Shown piece after piece: positions 15,320 through 23,051 of a DNA stretch of 64,000 nucleotides. A program made the translations under genes and the position numbers. Every line of letters begins with the position of its first letter. Position 1 is the first letter of the stretch. Source of the stretch: Bacillus sp. 2B10 (GTDB taxonomy: Bacteria > Pseudomonadota > Alphaproteobacteria > Sphingomonadales > Sphingomonadaceae); NCBI GenBank assembly GCA_003946805.1, contig RPSH01000017.1, positions 1 through 64,000 of the forward strand, given 5' to 3'. Below the pieces are notes generated by a model. The model was not told the DNA's origin, did no database searches, and worked only from the letters and a program-made list of their open reading frames with translations.

Positions 15320-15717
15320 GCGCCCCGCTGCTGCGCACGCTGGACGAGATCGGTCGCCTCGGCCTGACCCACGCGCTTGATCCAGCGCAGCTTGCCGCGC
15401 CGCTTGGTGTCGACCCGATCGATGTCGGAAAGCTGATCGACACCGGCCGCGTCTCCGACACGCTTCTGATGACGAGCGAGGCCGCCGCAGCGTACCTTCT
15501 CGGGATCCTTGTCCGCCTAGAGGTGCGCTGCCGCGGTGACAGTATCGCCATTCGCGCTGCACTCGATCGCCCGAGTCCCGATCTCGCTGGCCTCTCGATC
15601 GCGCAGGCGCTGCTCGCCCGCCCCGACATCGCCGGCCTCGCCGTAATCCACGAAGTCGCCGGCACGCTGCCCGTGCCCCGCGTCCGGATGTGGCGCGTCG
15701 CCGACACCTACAGCTAA
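15316..15717 (+). CDS. Unknown protein, 133 residues (possible Xre/MbcA/ParS-like C-terminal region)
   Basis: Starts in an ATGA overlap with the HxH gene. Largely helical: LDEIGRLGLTHALDPAQLAA, LGVDPIDVGKLIDTG looks like a helix-turn-helix, and the later LDRPSPDLAGLSIAQALLAR resembles the 'W-L-x-x-P-N-P-x-L-G-G-x-x-P-x-x-L-L' stretch of antitoxins with MbcA/ParS-type toxin-binding domains. Similarity is weak. No adjacent RES-domain toxin was found. Could be a regulator of the island. Confidence 0.45.
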   Translation: MSAPLLRTLDEIGRLGLTHALDPAQLAAPLGVDPIDVGKLIDTGRVSDTLLMTSEAAAAYLLGILVRLEVRCRGDSIAIRAALDRPSPDLAGLSIAQALLARPDIAGLAVIHEVAGTLPVPRVRMWRVADTYS

Positions 15718-15730
15718 AAGGTATCCAACG

Positions 15731-16252
15731 ATGAACGACGGACCTGCCGCCGGGCGGGCGGCGGAGGCGCGCGCGCTCACCGCGACGCTCGCCATCGCCG
15801 GGCTCGAGGGTTGGTCGCTGCGCGGCGGCGATATCAGCCTCGACCTGCCCTTTTCGCATTACTTGTACGTCGAAGCGGCCGAGTTGCTGCTCGTACCCAC
15901 CATCCGGCCGTTGCAGGCCGAGATGAAGACGGTCGCGCCCGGTACGCGCATCGCCCGCAGCGATGCCCTGATCGTCCGCGTTGATCCGGCTGAGCCGTTC
16001 CGGGTCGAACTGGCATTTGGCCAGTGGGGCCGCGATGCGACCCGCTGGCTGGCACCGATGGTGCTTTGGCAGCGCAGCGACGTCGGCACCTGGCTGGTGC
16101 CGAGCCCTTACTTCCACGGGGTGCGTGACGAGTGCTTCTCCCTGCGTGGTGGCCGGCTGCGACCCGGCCCCGCGCCGTGGCGGTCGGAAGCCGAGATGCG
16201 GGTCGGCTGCATGAACGTCGCCGTCTGGCTGTCGCGGATGCTCTCCATGTGA
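15731..16252 (+). CDS. Unknown island protein, 173 residues
   Basis: ATG 13 bp after the previous stop. Beta-rich middle (DISLDLPFSHYLYVEAAELLL, FRVELAFGQWGRDATRWLAP) with a short 'GTWLVPSPYF' that echoes the product of 14166-14678. No recognised domain. A 16-bp perfect palindrome (CCGGCCGATCGGCCGG, 16253-16268) follows immediately after the stop and may end the transcript. Confidence 0.5.
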   Translation: MNDGPAAGRAAEARALTATLAIAGLEGWSLRGGDISLDLPFSHYLYVEAAELLLVPTIRPLQAEMKTVAPGTRIARSDALIVRVDPAEPFRVELAFGQWGRDATRWLAPMVLWQRSDVGTWLVPSPYFHGVRDECFSLRGGRLRPGPAPWRSEAEMRVGCMNVAVWLSRMLSM

Positions 16253-16268
16253 CCGGCCGATCGGCCGG
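16253..16268. repeat. Perfect 16-bp palindrome after unknown gene
   Basis: CCGGCCGATCGGCCGG directly follows the TGA at 16250-16252. It can form a GC hairpin, but has no T-run, so termination would be atypical. It could also be a protein-binding dyad. Confidence 0.45.
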
Positions 16269-16383
16269 CTCGACGAATTCGAGGACGAGGAGGGGAGCTT
16301 GGAAGCCTGGAATTGCTGGAGCCGAGGAAGGGAAATGGAACCCGAAGCCGCTCCGGAGAACACATCAGCAAAGGACAACAGAG

Positions 16384-16962
16384 ATGATCCCGCACACTAT
16401 CGATCCCGCAACCGAGACCTACTTCTTCAAGATGTCGGCCTTGCGCGGTCACCACATGCTCTTCGTCACCCAAGAAATGGAGACGCAGAACCCGTGCACG
16501 CCGCTTTGGGTTGGGGCTTGCCCGGACGAACGGTCGCTGAACGCGTTCGCGCGTTGGCTGGCAGTTCGCCGCGACGAATGGGCTGCTTGGGGACGGCAGG
16601 TAGAACAGATCGGTTATGAGGCGTTCGACCGCTACTTGCGCGCCCGGATCGAGGCTGAGCCCTACGGCGAAGCGGACGCCACGATCGTCTGGATCGCTCC
16701 AGGCAGCCGCGAGGTCATCATCGGCCAGTCGGTCGGCGGACCGTCCGGATATGGCGAGGAGATGCTCTACCGGCACGTCTTCCGCACGCCCAAGGCACAG
16801 AAGCGCTTCCTGGCCTGGCTCGACAGGGGCAGCAGCCTGTCACGCATGCACGAACTCGTCGCGCTCGCCTTCCAGCGCGGCACCGCCGCCGTCGGCGAAG
16901 TCCTCGACGAGATCGCCGACGGATCCGGAACCAGCAAGACGAGCGGCGAGCAGCCGCGTTAA
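16384..16962 (+). CDS. Unknown island protein, 192 residues
   Basis: Start MIPHTIDPATETYFFKMS at 16384, preceded by GGACAACAGAG. Mixed alpha/beta, with DERSLNAFARWLAVRRDEWAAW and KAQKRFLAWLDRGSSLSRMH helices; no catalytic signature seen. It lies about 100 bp before a 56-residue ORF and the serine recombinase, all on the plus strand. Function unknown. Confidence 0.55.
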   Translation: MIPHTIDPATETYFFKMSALRGHHMLFVTQEMETQNPCTPLWVGACPDERSLNAFARWLAVRRDEWAAWGRQVEQIGYEAFDRYLRARIEAEPYGEADATIVWIAPGSREVIIGQSVGGPSGYGEEMLYRHVFRTPKAQKRFLAWLDRGSSLSRMHELVALAFQRGTAAVGEVLDEIADGSGTSKTSGEQPR

Positions 16963-17065
16963 TCACGATCTCTGCTGGCCGGCTAAGTGGCCACTTCTGC
17001 AAAAGGTGTTGTTTTAGCGGGGCTAAGTTGCGTCTCGTCCGGGGCCATCCTGTCATTCCGGCGGG

Positions 17066-17236
17066 ATGGCCGCACAGCCCTCCGATCAACATCCTCAGTC
17101 CGCCGGCCGCGTCGAGTACCGGACGGGAGGCTGTGAGCGGCTGATCGTCGATCGGCTGATCGCGCCGCCGATCACACCAGCCGAACTCCGCGCCGTGCTC
17201 GATGCCCTTCAGGACGAGCTTCACCAGCTGATCTGA
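17066..17236 (+). CDS. Small ORF upstream of serine recombinase, 56 residues
   Basis: Begins MAAQPSDQHPQSAGRVEYR and ends DALQDELHQLI, with GGCGGG before the ATG. It ends 14 bp before the recombinase GTG. Composition is ordinary coding for this genome. The C-terminal half is amphipathic helix. Its position suggests a recombination directionality or accessory factor, but nothing proves it. Confidence 0.5.
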   Translation: MAAQPSDQHPQSAGRVEYRTGGCERLIVDRLIAPPITPAELRAVLDALQDELHQLI

Positions 17237-17250
17237 CACAGAGGAAATCG

Positions 17251-18891
17251 GTGACCCGGTCCAACCCCATCCGCGCCTATGCCTATCTACGCCTGTCCGT
17301 CGACAAGGAGGATGGTACGCCGCAGAGCATCGAGGCGCAGCGCCACTCGATCAACGATTATGCGCGCAAGAACGACATCATCATCGTCGAGGAGTTTGCG
17401 GACGTCGGGTTCAGCGGCCAGCACGACCGCCGCCCCGAGTTCCGCCGCATGGTAGCCAAAGCCACCGCCGACGATCATCCGGTCGATGCGGTCGTTATGT
17501 ATATGCTGAGCCGCATAGCCCGCAGCACCCGGCTGTTTTTCGAGGTGACCGGCAAGCTGGAAGACGCAGGTGTCGAGATCGTCTCGATCACCGAGAATTT
17601 CGGTACTGGCCGCGGTCGACGCCTCGGCCGCGCGTTCACCGCGTTCATAAACGAGGAACAGGCCCGCGACGCCGCGGTCCTCACCCGCAAGAGCCGTCGC
17701 GAGAATGCAAGGCAAGGCTTCTACAACGGTGGACCGATCCCTTTCGGCTACGAGACCTATGTCGCCCGGACGGACGGCGAGAAGGAGCGCAAGAAGCTGG
17801 CGATCGTCCCGGCCGAGGCCGAAATCGTCAAACGCATATTCGAATGGGCGGACAGTGGCCGCGGCGGCCGCTGGATCGTCAGAGCGCTGAACGATGGCGC
17901 CTATTCGCTGCGCGGTGCCCGGTTCACCAATGGTAATATCGCAGGCATCCTCGCCAACCAGGCCTACACCGGCACGTACCATGATCGCACTGCCGACGAT
18001 GACGGCGTCCGGCCCGACATCGAAAACGCGATCCCGGTCGCGTGCCCGGCGATTGTATCTCGCGAGCAATTCGATCGTGTCGCCTCGACCAGAGCCAGCC
18101 GGAACCCGCGGGCAATGGCGCCGCACATGGCAGCAGGTACGACGCTGCTGACCGGCCTTGCCCGGTGCGGTGGGCCGGGATGTACGAGCGGCCTTACCAT
18201 CGCCACCGGCAAGGGTGGTCGCTATGCCTATTACCGCTGCAACGACCGGCTGAACCGGGGCGGCAGCTGTTCCACCCGCCCAATCCGGCGCGAGGAGCTC
18301 GACGGGATCGTCGTCGATGCGATCGAACGGCGGGTACTGGCGCCGGAGCGCTTGCGCGAGCTGCTCGCCGGCGTGCTTGACCTGTCCGCCGAGCGGCACA
18401 TCGCGCGTCAGGCGGAGCTCCGCCACTTCCGCGCCGAGAAGACGCGAACCGAGACGGCGATGAACAAGCTGCTCATCCTTGTGAAAGACGAGATCATGAG
18501 CCCGCGCGACCCGGTGTTTGCCGGTCGCATGGCCGAGAACAAGGCGAAGCTTGCCAGCGTCTCCGCGCGGATCGACATCATCGAGGCGCAACTTGTCCGA
18601 GGCGCGCGGCAGATCGACGAGCATACGGTCGCCAAGTTCGGAGAGTTGCTTTCTGCTAGGCTGCGCGAGAGCGACCCGACGTTGCGCGCGGCGTACCTCA
18701 AGATGTTCGTCGCTGAGGTGCGAGTGTCCGATAGCCTGATCGAGATCACCGGCCCAACCGCCGCGCTGGAAGCCGGTGTCGCGACCGGCATTCCCGTCAA
18801 AGCTGGAGTGCCCAGCTTTGACCGGGAGTGGTGCCCCGTGCAGGAATCGAACCCGCGTCTCTTCGTTACAAAGGAAGCCGTTTACCATTAA
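17251..18891 (+). CDS. Large serine recombinase (site-specific integrase)
   Basis: 546 residues, GTG start after GAGGAAA. N-terminal resolvase domain: AYAYLRLSVDKED with catalytic Ser16, FADVGFSG, and MLSRIARS. A recombinase domain follows (PIPFGYETY..., GRWIVRALNDG), then a zinc ribbon (CGGPGC ... YYRCNDRLNRGGSC) and a helical coiled-coil region, as in large serine integrases. The last ~20 residues (from WCPVQESNPRL) are encoded by the complement of a tRNA-Thr gene, so the coding end lies within the probable attachment site. It is the last gene of the island on this side and probably catalyses its integration. Confidence 0.9.
   Translation: MTRSNPIRAYAYLRLSVDKEDGTPQSIEAQRHSINDYARKNDIIIVEEFADVGFSGQHDRRPEFRRMVAKATADDHPVDAVVMYMLSRIARSTRLFFEVTGKLEDAGVEIVSITENFGTGRGRRLGRAFTAFINEEQARDAAVLTRKSRRENARQGFYNGGPIPFGYETYVARTDGEKERKKLAIVPAEAEIVKRIFEWADSGRGGRWIVRALNDGAYSLRGARFTNGNIAGILANQAYTGTYHDRTADDDGVRPDIENAIPVACPAIVSREQFDRVASTRASRNPRAMAPHMAAGTTLLTGLARCGGPGCTSGLTIATGKGGRYAYYRCNDRLNRGGSCSTRPIRREELDGIVVDAIERRVLAPERLRELLAGVLDLSAERHIARQAELRHFRAEKTRTETAMNKLLILVKDEIMSPRDPVFAGRMAENKAKLASVSARIDIIEAQLVRGARQIDEHTVAKFGELLSARLRESDPTLRAAYLKMFVAEVRVSDSLIEITGPTAALEAGVATGIPVKAGVPSFDREWCPVQESNPRLFVTKEAVYH
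18796..18822. repeat. 11-bp inverted repeat near the tRNA end
   Basis: GTCAAAGCTGG, spacer AGTGC, CCAGCTTTGAC, inside the last codons of the recombinase and 10 bp from the tRNA 3' end. A dyad like this beside the insertion site could be a recombinase-binding arm. As a tRNA terminator it lacks a T-run. Confidence 0.45.
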
Positions 18892-18902
18892 CGTAACGGG
18901 GC
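18832..18902 (-). tRNA. tRNA-Thr (anticodon TGT)
   Basis: The reverse strand folds as a tRNA of 71 bases without CCA. The acceptor arm GCCCCGT pairs with ACGGGGC, the D-arm contains AATGGTAA, the anticodon loop TTTGTAA gives TGT, and the T-arm has GGTTCGATTCC. The anticodon stem has one C-C mismatch at its loop-closing pair. The 3' end abuts the mobile island, making it the likely integration target. Confidence 0.85.
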
Positions 18903-19085
18903 ACGCCGCGTGCCATCTACCAAGCGGTTTCGCGTAAGACAACGGGCGGCGGCGCAGGGGAATCCCGATGGCAACCGTCGTGCCCGCGCAGGCGGGGATC
19001 CATAGACGCGACGAATGTGACTTACCTATTTCCGCCGGCGGCAATGAACTCCCGCCTTCACGGCAATGACGAAGGGGCGGTGGAT
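18903..19085. repeat. Intergenic spacer with dispersed-repeat fragments
   Basis: Contains 'gtgcccgcgcaggcggggatcc' and 'cgccttcacggcaatgacgaagg' type segments, which resemble the palindromic repeat family seen at other intergenic places in this window. No gene is seen. The tRNA promoter should lie in the left part. Confidence 0.4.
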
Positions 19086-20003
19086 TTACTGCACCCCGAA
19101 CGTCCACCCTTCGGTCCGCGCGACCTCCGACGTCAGCCCCTCCGGTTGCCACAACCCCGCATCCGCCGCCGCGCCGCGCAGCCACGCGGCACTCACCAAC
19201 GCATCGGTCGCGTGATCGTCATAGCGCTTGATCGCCACATGCGGCGGACTGCCCAGCACCGCCAGCGCGGCATCCAGCGACGCCGCATCGCGCAGCTTGC
19301 TCAGACCGCGGCGCACGCCCGCCGCCCGTGCCGCGATGGTGGTATAGATTTCGACCAGCACCGGCCCACGCTCCGGCACCGGATCGAACGGCCAGATCGG
19401 CAGCCTGCCGCCCAGCCGGTGCAGCACCCGCATGCCCGTCAGGCTCGATTTGCCCACCTGCGCCGCGCCGACGAGGTTGAAGCAACTGGTTGGCGACAGC
19501 CCAGCCGCCAGCTGGCGTTCCTCGCACACCCGCAACCGCCCGCGCCCCGCGCCGAACAGGTCGCCGCACGCGCGATGCCGCCGGAAATGGCGCGACAATT
19601 CGTCATGCGCGACTACCGACGTCGCCGCCAGATGCGGATCGTCCGTCGCCATCGCATCGACCATCGCCCACAACGTCCGCGCATCCCCCGGCGATGCGTC
19701 CCAGCCGGGGAAGTAGCTGCCGCGATCGACGAACGGCAGCGCCGGCGACAGGTCCAGTCCGATCAGCATGTCGGCGCCTTCGTCGGCCAGCGCCGCCAGC
19801 CGCTCGAGGATCGCGCCGCGCGACCAGCCGCCCTCGCGCTCCACCAGCGTCGGCGCGCCGTCCACCAGTTCGGCGACGGCCAGCCCTTTCGGCCGCGCGA
19901 CCGCCTGTCCCGACCAGTCGATCGCGGCGAACCGGGTGAAGCGCCGCGTCAGGGCCGTTCGCCCCGTGCGCGACGCTGGGCCAGCGTCGCCCGGTCCCAC
20001 CAC
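19086..20003 (-). CDS. DUF429-like RNase-H-fold protein (hypothetical)
   Basis: 305 residues with GTG start; it overlaps the YjbR gene by 55 bp, so the true start could be a little later. The opening FAAIDWSGQAVARPKGLAVAEL resembles the first strand of RNase-H/DUF429 folds (D-W-S-G, with an acidic metal ligand). Later acidic positions IGLDLSPALPF and YDDHATDALVSAAWL match the family's spaced D/D arrangement. No experimental role is known to me. It is the last gene of rarA-yjbR-this gene, a tight leftward group. Confidence 0.5.
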   Translation of the reverse strand: MVGPGDAGPASRTGRTALTRRFTRFAAIDWSGQAVARPKGLAVAELVDGAPTLVEREGGWSRGAILERLAALADEGADMLIGLDLSPALPFVDRGSYFPGWDASPGDARTLWAMVDAMATDDPHLAATSVVAHDELSRHFRRHRACGDLFGAGRGRLRVCEERQLAAGLSPTSCFNLVGAAQVGKSSLTGMRVLHRLGGRLPIWPFDPVPERGPVLVEIYTTIAARAAGVRRGLSKLRDAASLDAALAVLGSPPHVAIKRYDDHATDALVSAAWLRGAAADAGLWQPEGLTSEVARTEGWTFGVQ

Positions 20004-20293
20004 GCCCGCTCCAGCAACAGCGCGATCCGGTCGCCCGCGTCGGTGCCGTAGCGCACCAGCACCGCCGACCCGTCGCGATAATGATCGGTCTGCCAGAAGG
20101 TCGCGGGATCGGTGGCGAGCAGCACGTCCTTCTCTGCCGTCGTCACGTGCAGCACGAAGCTGCCGGGATCGGGCGCGGTCGTTCCCGCCAGCGTCCTGCC
20201 GCGAAACCGCAGCGCCGGCCGGCCATAGCTGCTGCCTTCCTCTACGCCGGGCAGCGCCAGCCCGATCGCGACGATATCGCGCCAGCCGTTCAC
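19949..20293 (-). CDS. MmcQ/YjbR-family protein
   Basis: 114 residues from a GTG that overlaps the rarA stop (GTGA). Pattern typical of MmcQ/YjbR: ALPGVEEGSSYGRPALRFRGRTLAG..., a beta strand FVLHVTTAEKDVLLATDP, and YRDGSAVLVRYG. The family has a CyaY-like fold and is sometimes called DNA-binding, but its role is unsettled. Translational coupling with rarA suggests a shared transcript. Confidence 0.8.
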   Translation of the reverse strand: MNGWRDIVAIGLALPGVEEGSSYGRPALRFRGRTLAGTTAPDPGSFVLHVTTAEKDVLLATDPATFWQTDHYRDGSAVLVRYGTDAGDRIALLLERAWWDRATLAQRRARGERP

Positions 20294-21597
20294 GACGTCT
20301 GGCGCCGTTCGTCCCACCACGCCATCCGTTCCGCGATCCGTTGTTCGAACCCGCGCCCGGTCGGTTCGTAGAAGCGTTGCGCGGTCATCTCCTCCGGCCA
20401 GTAATCCGCCCCCGAAAAACCGTCGGCCGCATCATGGTCGTACGCATAGCCCTTGCCATAGCCGATGTCCTTCATCAGCCGGGTCGGCGCGTTCAGGATC
20501 GAGGGCGGCGGCATCAGCGATCCCGTCTCGCGCGCGGTCTTGAACGCCGCCTTCTGCGCCTTGTACGCCGCGTTCGATTTGGGCGCGGTGGCGAGGTACA
20601 GGCACGCCTGCACGATCGCCAGTTCGCCTTCCGGACTGCCGAGGAACTCGTACGCGTCCCTGGCGGCAAGGCATTGCACCAGCGCCTGCGGGTCGGCGAG
20701 GCCGATGTCCTCGCTCGCAAAGCGGGTCAGCCGGCGCAGGACGTACAGCGGTTCCTCGCCCGCGGTCAGCATCCGCGCCATGTAGTATAGCGCCGCCTGC
20801 GGGTCCGATCCGCGCAGCGACTTGTGCAGCGCCGAGATCAGGTTGTAATGCCCCTCGCGGTCCTTGTCGTACACCGCGACCCGCCGTTGCAGCAGCGCCG
20901 ATAGCCCGGCGGGGTCGAGCGGTTCGGGCAGCTGGATCGAGAACAGCGTCTCCGCCTGGTTCAGCAGGAACCGCCCGTCGCCATCGGCACTCGCCACCAA
21001 CGCCGCCCGCGCCGCATCGGTCAGGGGCAGGGGGCGGTCCTCGACCGCTTCGGCGCGCGCCAGCAATTCGTTCAGCGCGACCGCGTCGAGCCGGTGGAGG
21101 ATCAGCACCTGCGCCCGGCTGAGCAACGCCGCGTTCAGTTCGAACGACGGATTCTCGGTCGTCGCCCCGACCAGCGTGACGGTGCCGTCCTCGACATAGG
21201 GCAGGAAGCCGTCCTGCTGCGCGCGGTTGAAGCGGTGGATCTCGTCCACGAACAACAGCGTGCGTTTGCCGATCCGGCCATGGTCGCGCGCTTCGGCGAA
21301 CACCTTTTTCAGGTCCGCGACGCCCGAAAAGACCGCCGAAATCTGGGCATAGCGCAGGCCGACCGCGTCGGCGAGCAGTCGGGCGATCGTCGTCTTGCCG
21401 GTGCCCGGCGGGCCCCACAGGATCATCGACGACAGCTTGCCCGCCGCCACCATCCGCCCGATCGCGCCGTCCGGCCCGGTCAGGTGATCCTGCCCCACCA
21501 CCTCGGGCAGCGCGGCCGGGCGCAGCCGGTCGGCCAGCGGCCCACCGGTCGGCGTGTCCTGCGGGGGCGGGGCAAAGTCGGCGAAGAGGTCGGCCAT
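20290..21597 (-). CDS. rarA: Replication-associated recombination protein A (MgsA family AAA ATPase)
   Basis: 435 residues. Walker A WGPPGTGKTT, Walker B LLFVDEIHRFN, sensor-1 region LVGATTENPSF and Arg-finger ALLSRAQV, followed by the RarA C-terminal oligomerisation part (YYMARMLTAGEEPLYVLRRL..., ALVQCLAARDAYEFLGSPEGE). RarA acts at stalled replication forks and interacts with SSB. The start MADLFADFAPPP at 21597 is preferred over an upstream in-frame codon because it matches the usual N-terminus. First gene of a three-gene leftward operon. Confidence 0.93.
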   Translation of the reverse strand: MADLFADFAPPPQDTPTGGPLADRLRPAALPEVVGQDHLTGPDGAIGRMVAAGKLSSMILWGPPGTGKTTIARLLADAVGLRYAQISAVFSGVADLKKVFAEARDHGRIGKRTLLFVDEIHRFNRAQQDGFLPYVEDGTVTLVGATTENPSFELNAALLSRAQVLILHRLDAVALNELLARAEAVEDRPLPLTDAARAALVASADGDGRFLLNQAETLFSIQLPEPLDPAGLSALLQRRVAVYDKDREGHYNLISALHKSLRGSDPQAALYYMARMLTAGEEPLYVLRRLTRFASEDIGLADPQALVQCLAARDAYEFLGSPEGELAIVQACLYLATAPKSNAAYKAQKAAFKTARETGSLMPPPSILNAPTRLMKDIGYGKGYAYDHDAADGFSGADYWPEEMTAQRFYEPTGRGFEQRIAERMAWWDERRQTS

Positions 21598-21655
21598 GCC
21601 GCCAATATAGGTCGCCGGTGAAAAAGCCGAAACCACCTCTTGCACACACCGGTTT

Positions 21656-21686
21656 AAGATATATCTTGGAGTTAAAGATATATCGG
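21656..21686. promoter_or_regulatory. Tandem PadR-type operators
   Basis: A perfect palindrome AAGATATATCTT (21656-21667) and a near copy AAGATATATCGG (21675-21686) lie 19 bp apart, centre to centre, just before the PadR gene. AT-rich ATATATC dyads are typical PadR sites, and they stand out sharply in this GC-rich DNA. The second overlaps the ribosome site, so binding would block translation start or transcription. Confidence 0.65.
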
Positions 21687-21695
21687 AGAATGATT

Positions 21696-22247
21696 ATGCG
21701 ATTTGGAATGGGATATGCGTCATGGACCGGCGGACCGGGCATGGATGGTCGTGGCCGGCATGGCGGGCGTCATGGCGGCGGTCCGCGCGGGCGGGTGCTG
21801 GGCGGCGACGAACTGAAGCTGGTGTTGCTGGCGCTGATCGCGGAGGCGCCGCGCCATGGTTACGACCTGATCCGCGCGGTCGAGGCCGCGACCGGCGGCG
21901 CGTATGCGCCGAGCCCCGGCGTCGTCTACCCCACGCTGACGCTGCTGACCGACATGGGCCTGATCGAGGAACAGGCGACCGAGGGTACGCGCAAGCGCTT
22001 CGCGGTGAGCGAGGCGGGGACCGCGCAACTGGCGAGCGACGCCGACCGGGTCGCCGACCTGTTCCAGCGGCTGAAGGCGCTGGGCGAACATCGCGCCCGC
22101 ACCGATGCCGGCCCGATCCACCGTGCCCGTACCAACCTGCGCGCCGCGCTGCACCACCGGCTGTCGGGGGAGAATGTCGATGCGGACACGCTGCACGCCG
22201 TCGCCGCGATCCTCGACGAAGCCGCACAGAAGGTCGAACGGCTATGA
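21696..22247 (+). CDS. PadR-family transcriptional regulator
   Basis: 183 residues. A Gly/Arg/His-rich N-terminal tail (about 1-35, GGRHGGG) precedes the winged helix: LKLVLLALIAEAPRHGYDLIRAVEAA, then PSPGVVYPTLTLLTDMGLIEEQ, the PadR signature. The C-terminal ~60 residues are helical, for dimerisation. His-rich tails occur in PadR proteins that bind metals or cofactors. The ATG at 21696 is favoured by CGGAG seven bases before it; 21690 is too close. It overlaps the DUF2218 gene (ATGA) and probably represses both through the AT-rich palindromes. Confidence 0.88.
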   Translation: MRFGMGYASWTGGPGMDGRGRHGGRHGGGPRGRVLGGDELKLVLLALIAEAPRHGYDLIRAVEAATGGAYAPSPGVVYPTLTLLTDMGLIEEQATEGTRKRFAVSEAGTAQLASDADRVADLFQRLKALGEHRARTDAGPIHRARTNLRAALHHRLSGENVDADTLHAVAAILDEAAQKVERL

Positions 22248-22561
22248 GCGACTTCACGACCACCGCCGCGGTGCCGACGGCGCAGGCCAGCCGCTATCTG
22301 CAACAGCTGTGCAAGCATTGGCAGCACAACCTGACCGTCGAGTTCGACGCCGGTCACGGCACCGTCGTCTTTCCGCACGACGCGCGCGGTGCCAGCCATC
22401 CCGGCGATGCGCTGGTGACGTTCGATGCCGGTGACGACGCGTTGACCGTGCGGATCGATGCTACGTCCGCCGAACAGCTCGACGGGCTGAAGGGCGCTGT
22501 CGCCCGCCATCTCGACCGCTTCGCCTTTCGCGAGGCACCGCTGGCGTTCGACTGGCGGTGA
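22244..22561 (+). CDS. DUF2218 domain protein
   Basis: 105 residues, ATGA overlap with padR. It has the DUF2218 features: an N-terminal ASRYLQQLCKHW helix with His, VEFDAGHGTVVFPHDARG and a C-terminal DRFAFREAPLAFDW. The family is often encoded near siderophore or iron genes and near PadR regulators; its activity is unknown to me. Here it is the only clear partner of the PadR protein. Confidence 0.85.
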   Translation: MSDFTTTAAVPTAQASRYLQQLCKHWQHNLTVEFDAGHGTVVFPHDARGASHPGDALVTFDAGDDALTVRIDATSAEQLDGLKGAVARHLDRFAFREAPLAFDWR

Positions 22562-22592
22562 TCCCTTCGGCGCCGTCGTGCGTTTGAAGCGG

Positions 22593-22859
22593 ATGACCGA
22601 TTCGATCGATGCCCTGCGTCAGCAGATGGAAGCCGCCGCCGCCGCGATGGATTTCGAAACGGCCTCGCGGTTGCGCGACCGGATCAACCTGCTGCGCGGC
22701 GGTGCCGATGGCGAACAGGCATCGGCCGCCGACACCGCCGGGCTGACCCGCCAGCGACCCGGCGCGATGGGGCTGGGCACCAGCCGCCAGCGCGTCGAGC
22801 CACCGGCGGGGTGGAAGCCACCGAAGAAACCGGACCTGATGGTGACCCGCAAGCGGTAG
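22593..22859 (+). CDS. UvrB/UvrC-motif small protein
   Basis: 88 residues. MTDSIDALRQQMEAAAAAMDF with ETASRLRDRINLLR is a UVR motif, the helical hairpin by which UvrB and UvrC interact; it is also found in Clp adaptors. The remainder is disordered and ends with a basic tail (PPAGWKPPKKPDLMVTRKR). ATG at 22593 chosen over a GTG at 22578. It may bind UvrB/C or a Clp ATPase; the specific partner is unknown. Confidence 0.75.
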   Translation: MTDSIDALRQQMEAAAAAMDFETASRLRDRINLLRGGADGEQASAADTAGLTRQRPGAMGLGTSRQRVEPPAGWKPPKKPDLMVTRKR

Positions 22860-23051
22860 CGCAGGATGGCCGGGGTTAGTGTGCAAGCCGGTCCTTCTCG
22901 TCCACCGAAGGCCGATCGAGCGGAAAGGGCTAGGCGTCACCCTGAACGACACGCCCGACCGGCTCGTCGGAATTTTCCCCACCCGGTCGAACCGATCTGC
23001 CGCCGCATCGTTACCGTTCGCATGAAGCGATATGTTGTAACTTCGCGCGGC

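Noticed and set aside
14738..16378. 546-codon minus-strand frame
   Set aside because: Antisense of the packed plus-strand genes at 14681-16252, which have coupled starts.
16132..16383. N-terminal extension of the 16384 gene
   Set aside because: Overlaps the preceding gene and the palindrome; ATG at 16384 has better context.
1..18902. Prophage
   Set aside because: No capsid, tail, terminase or lysis genes; relaxase and recombinase point to a mobilisable island.
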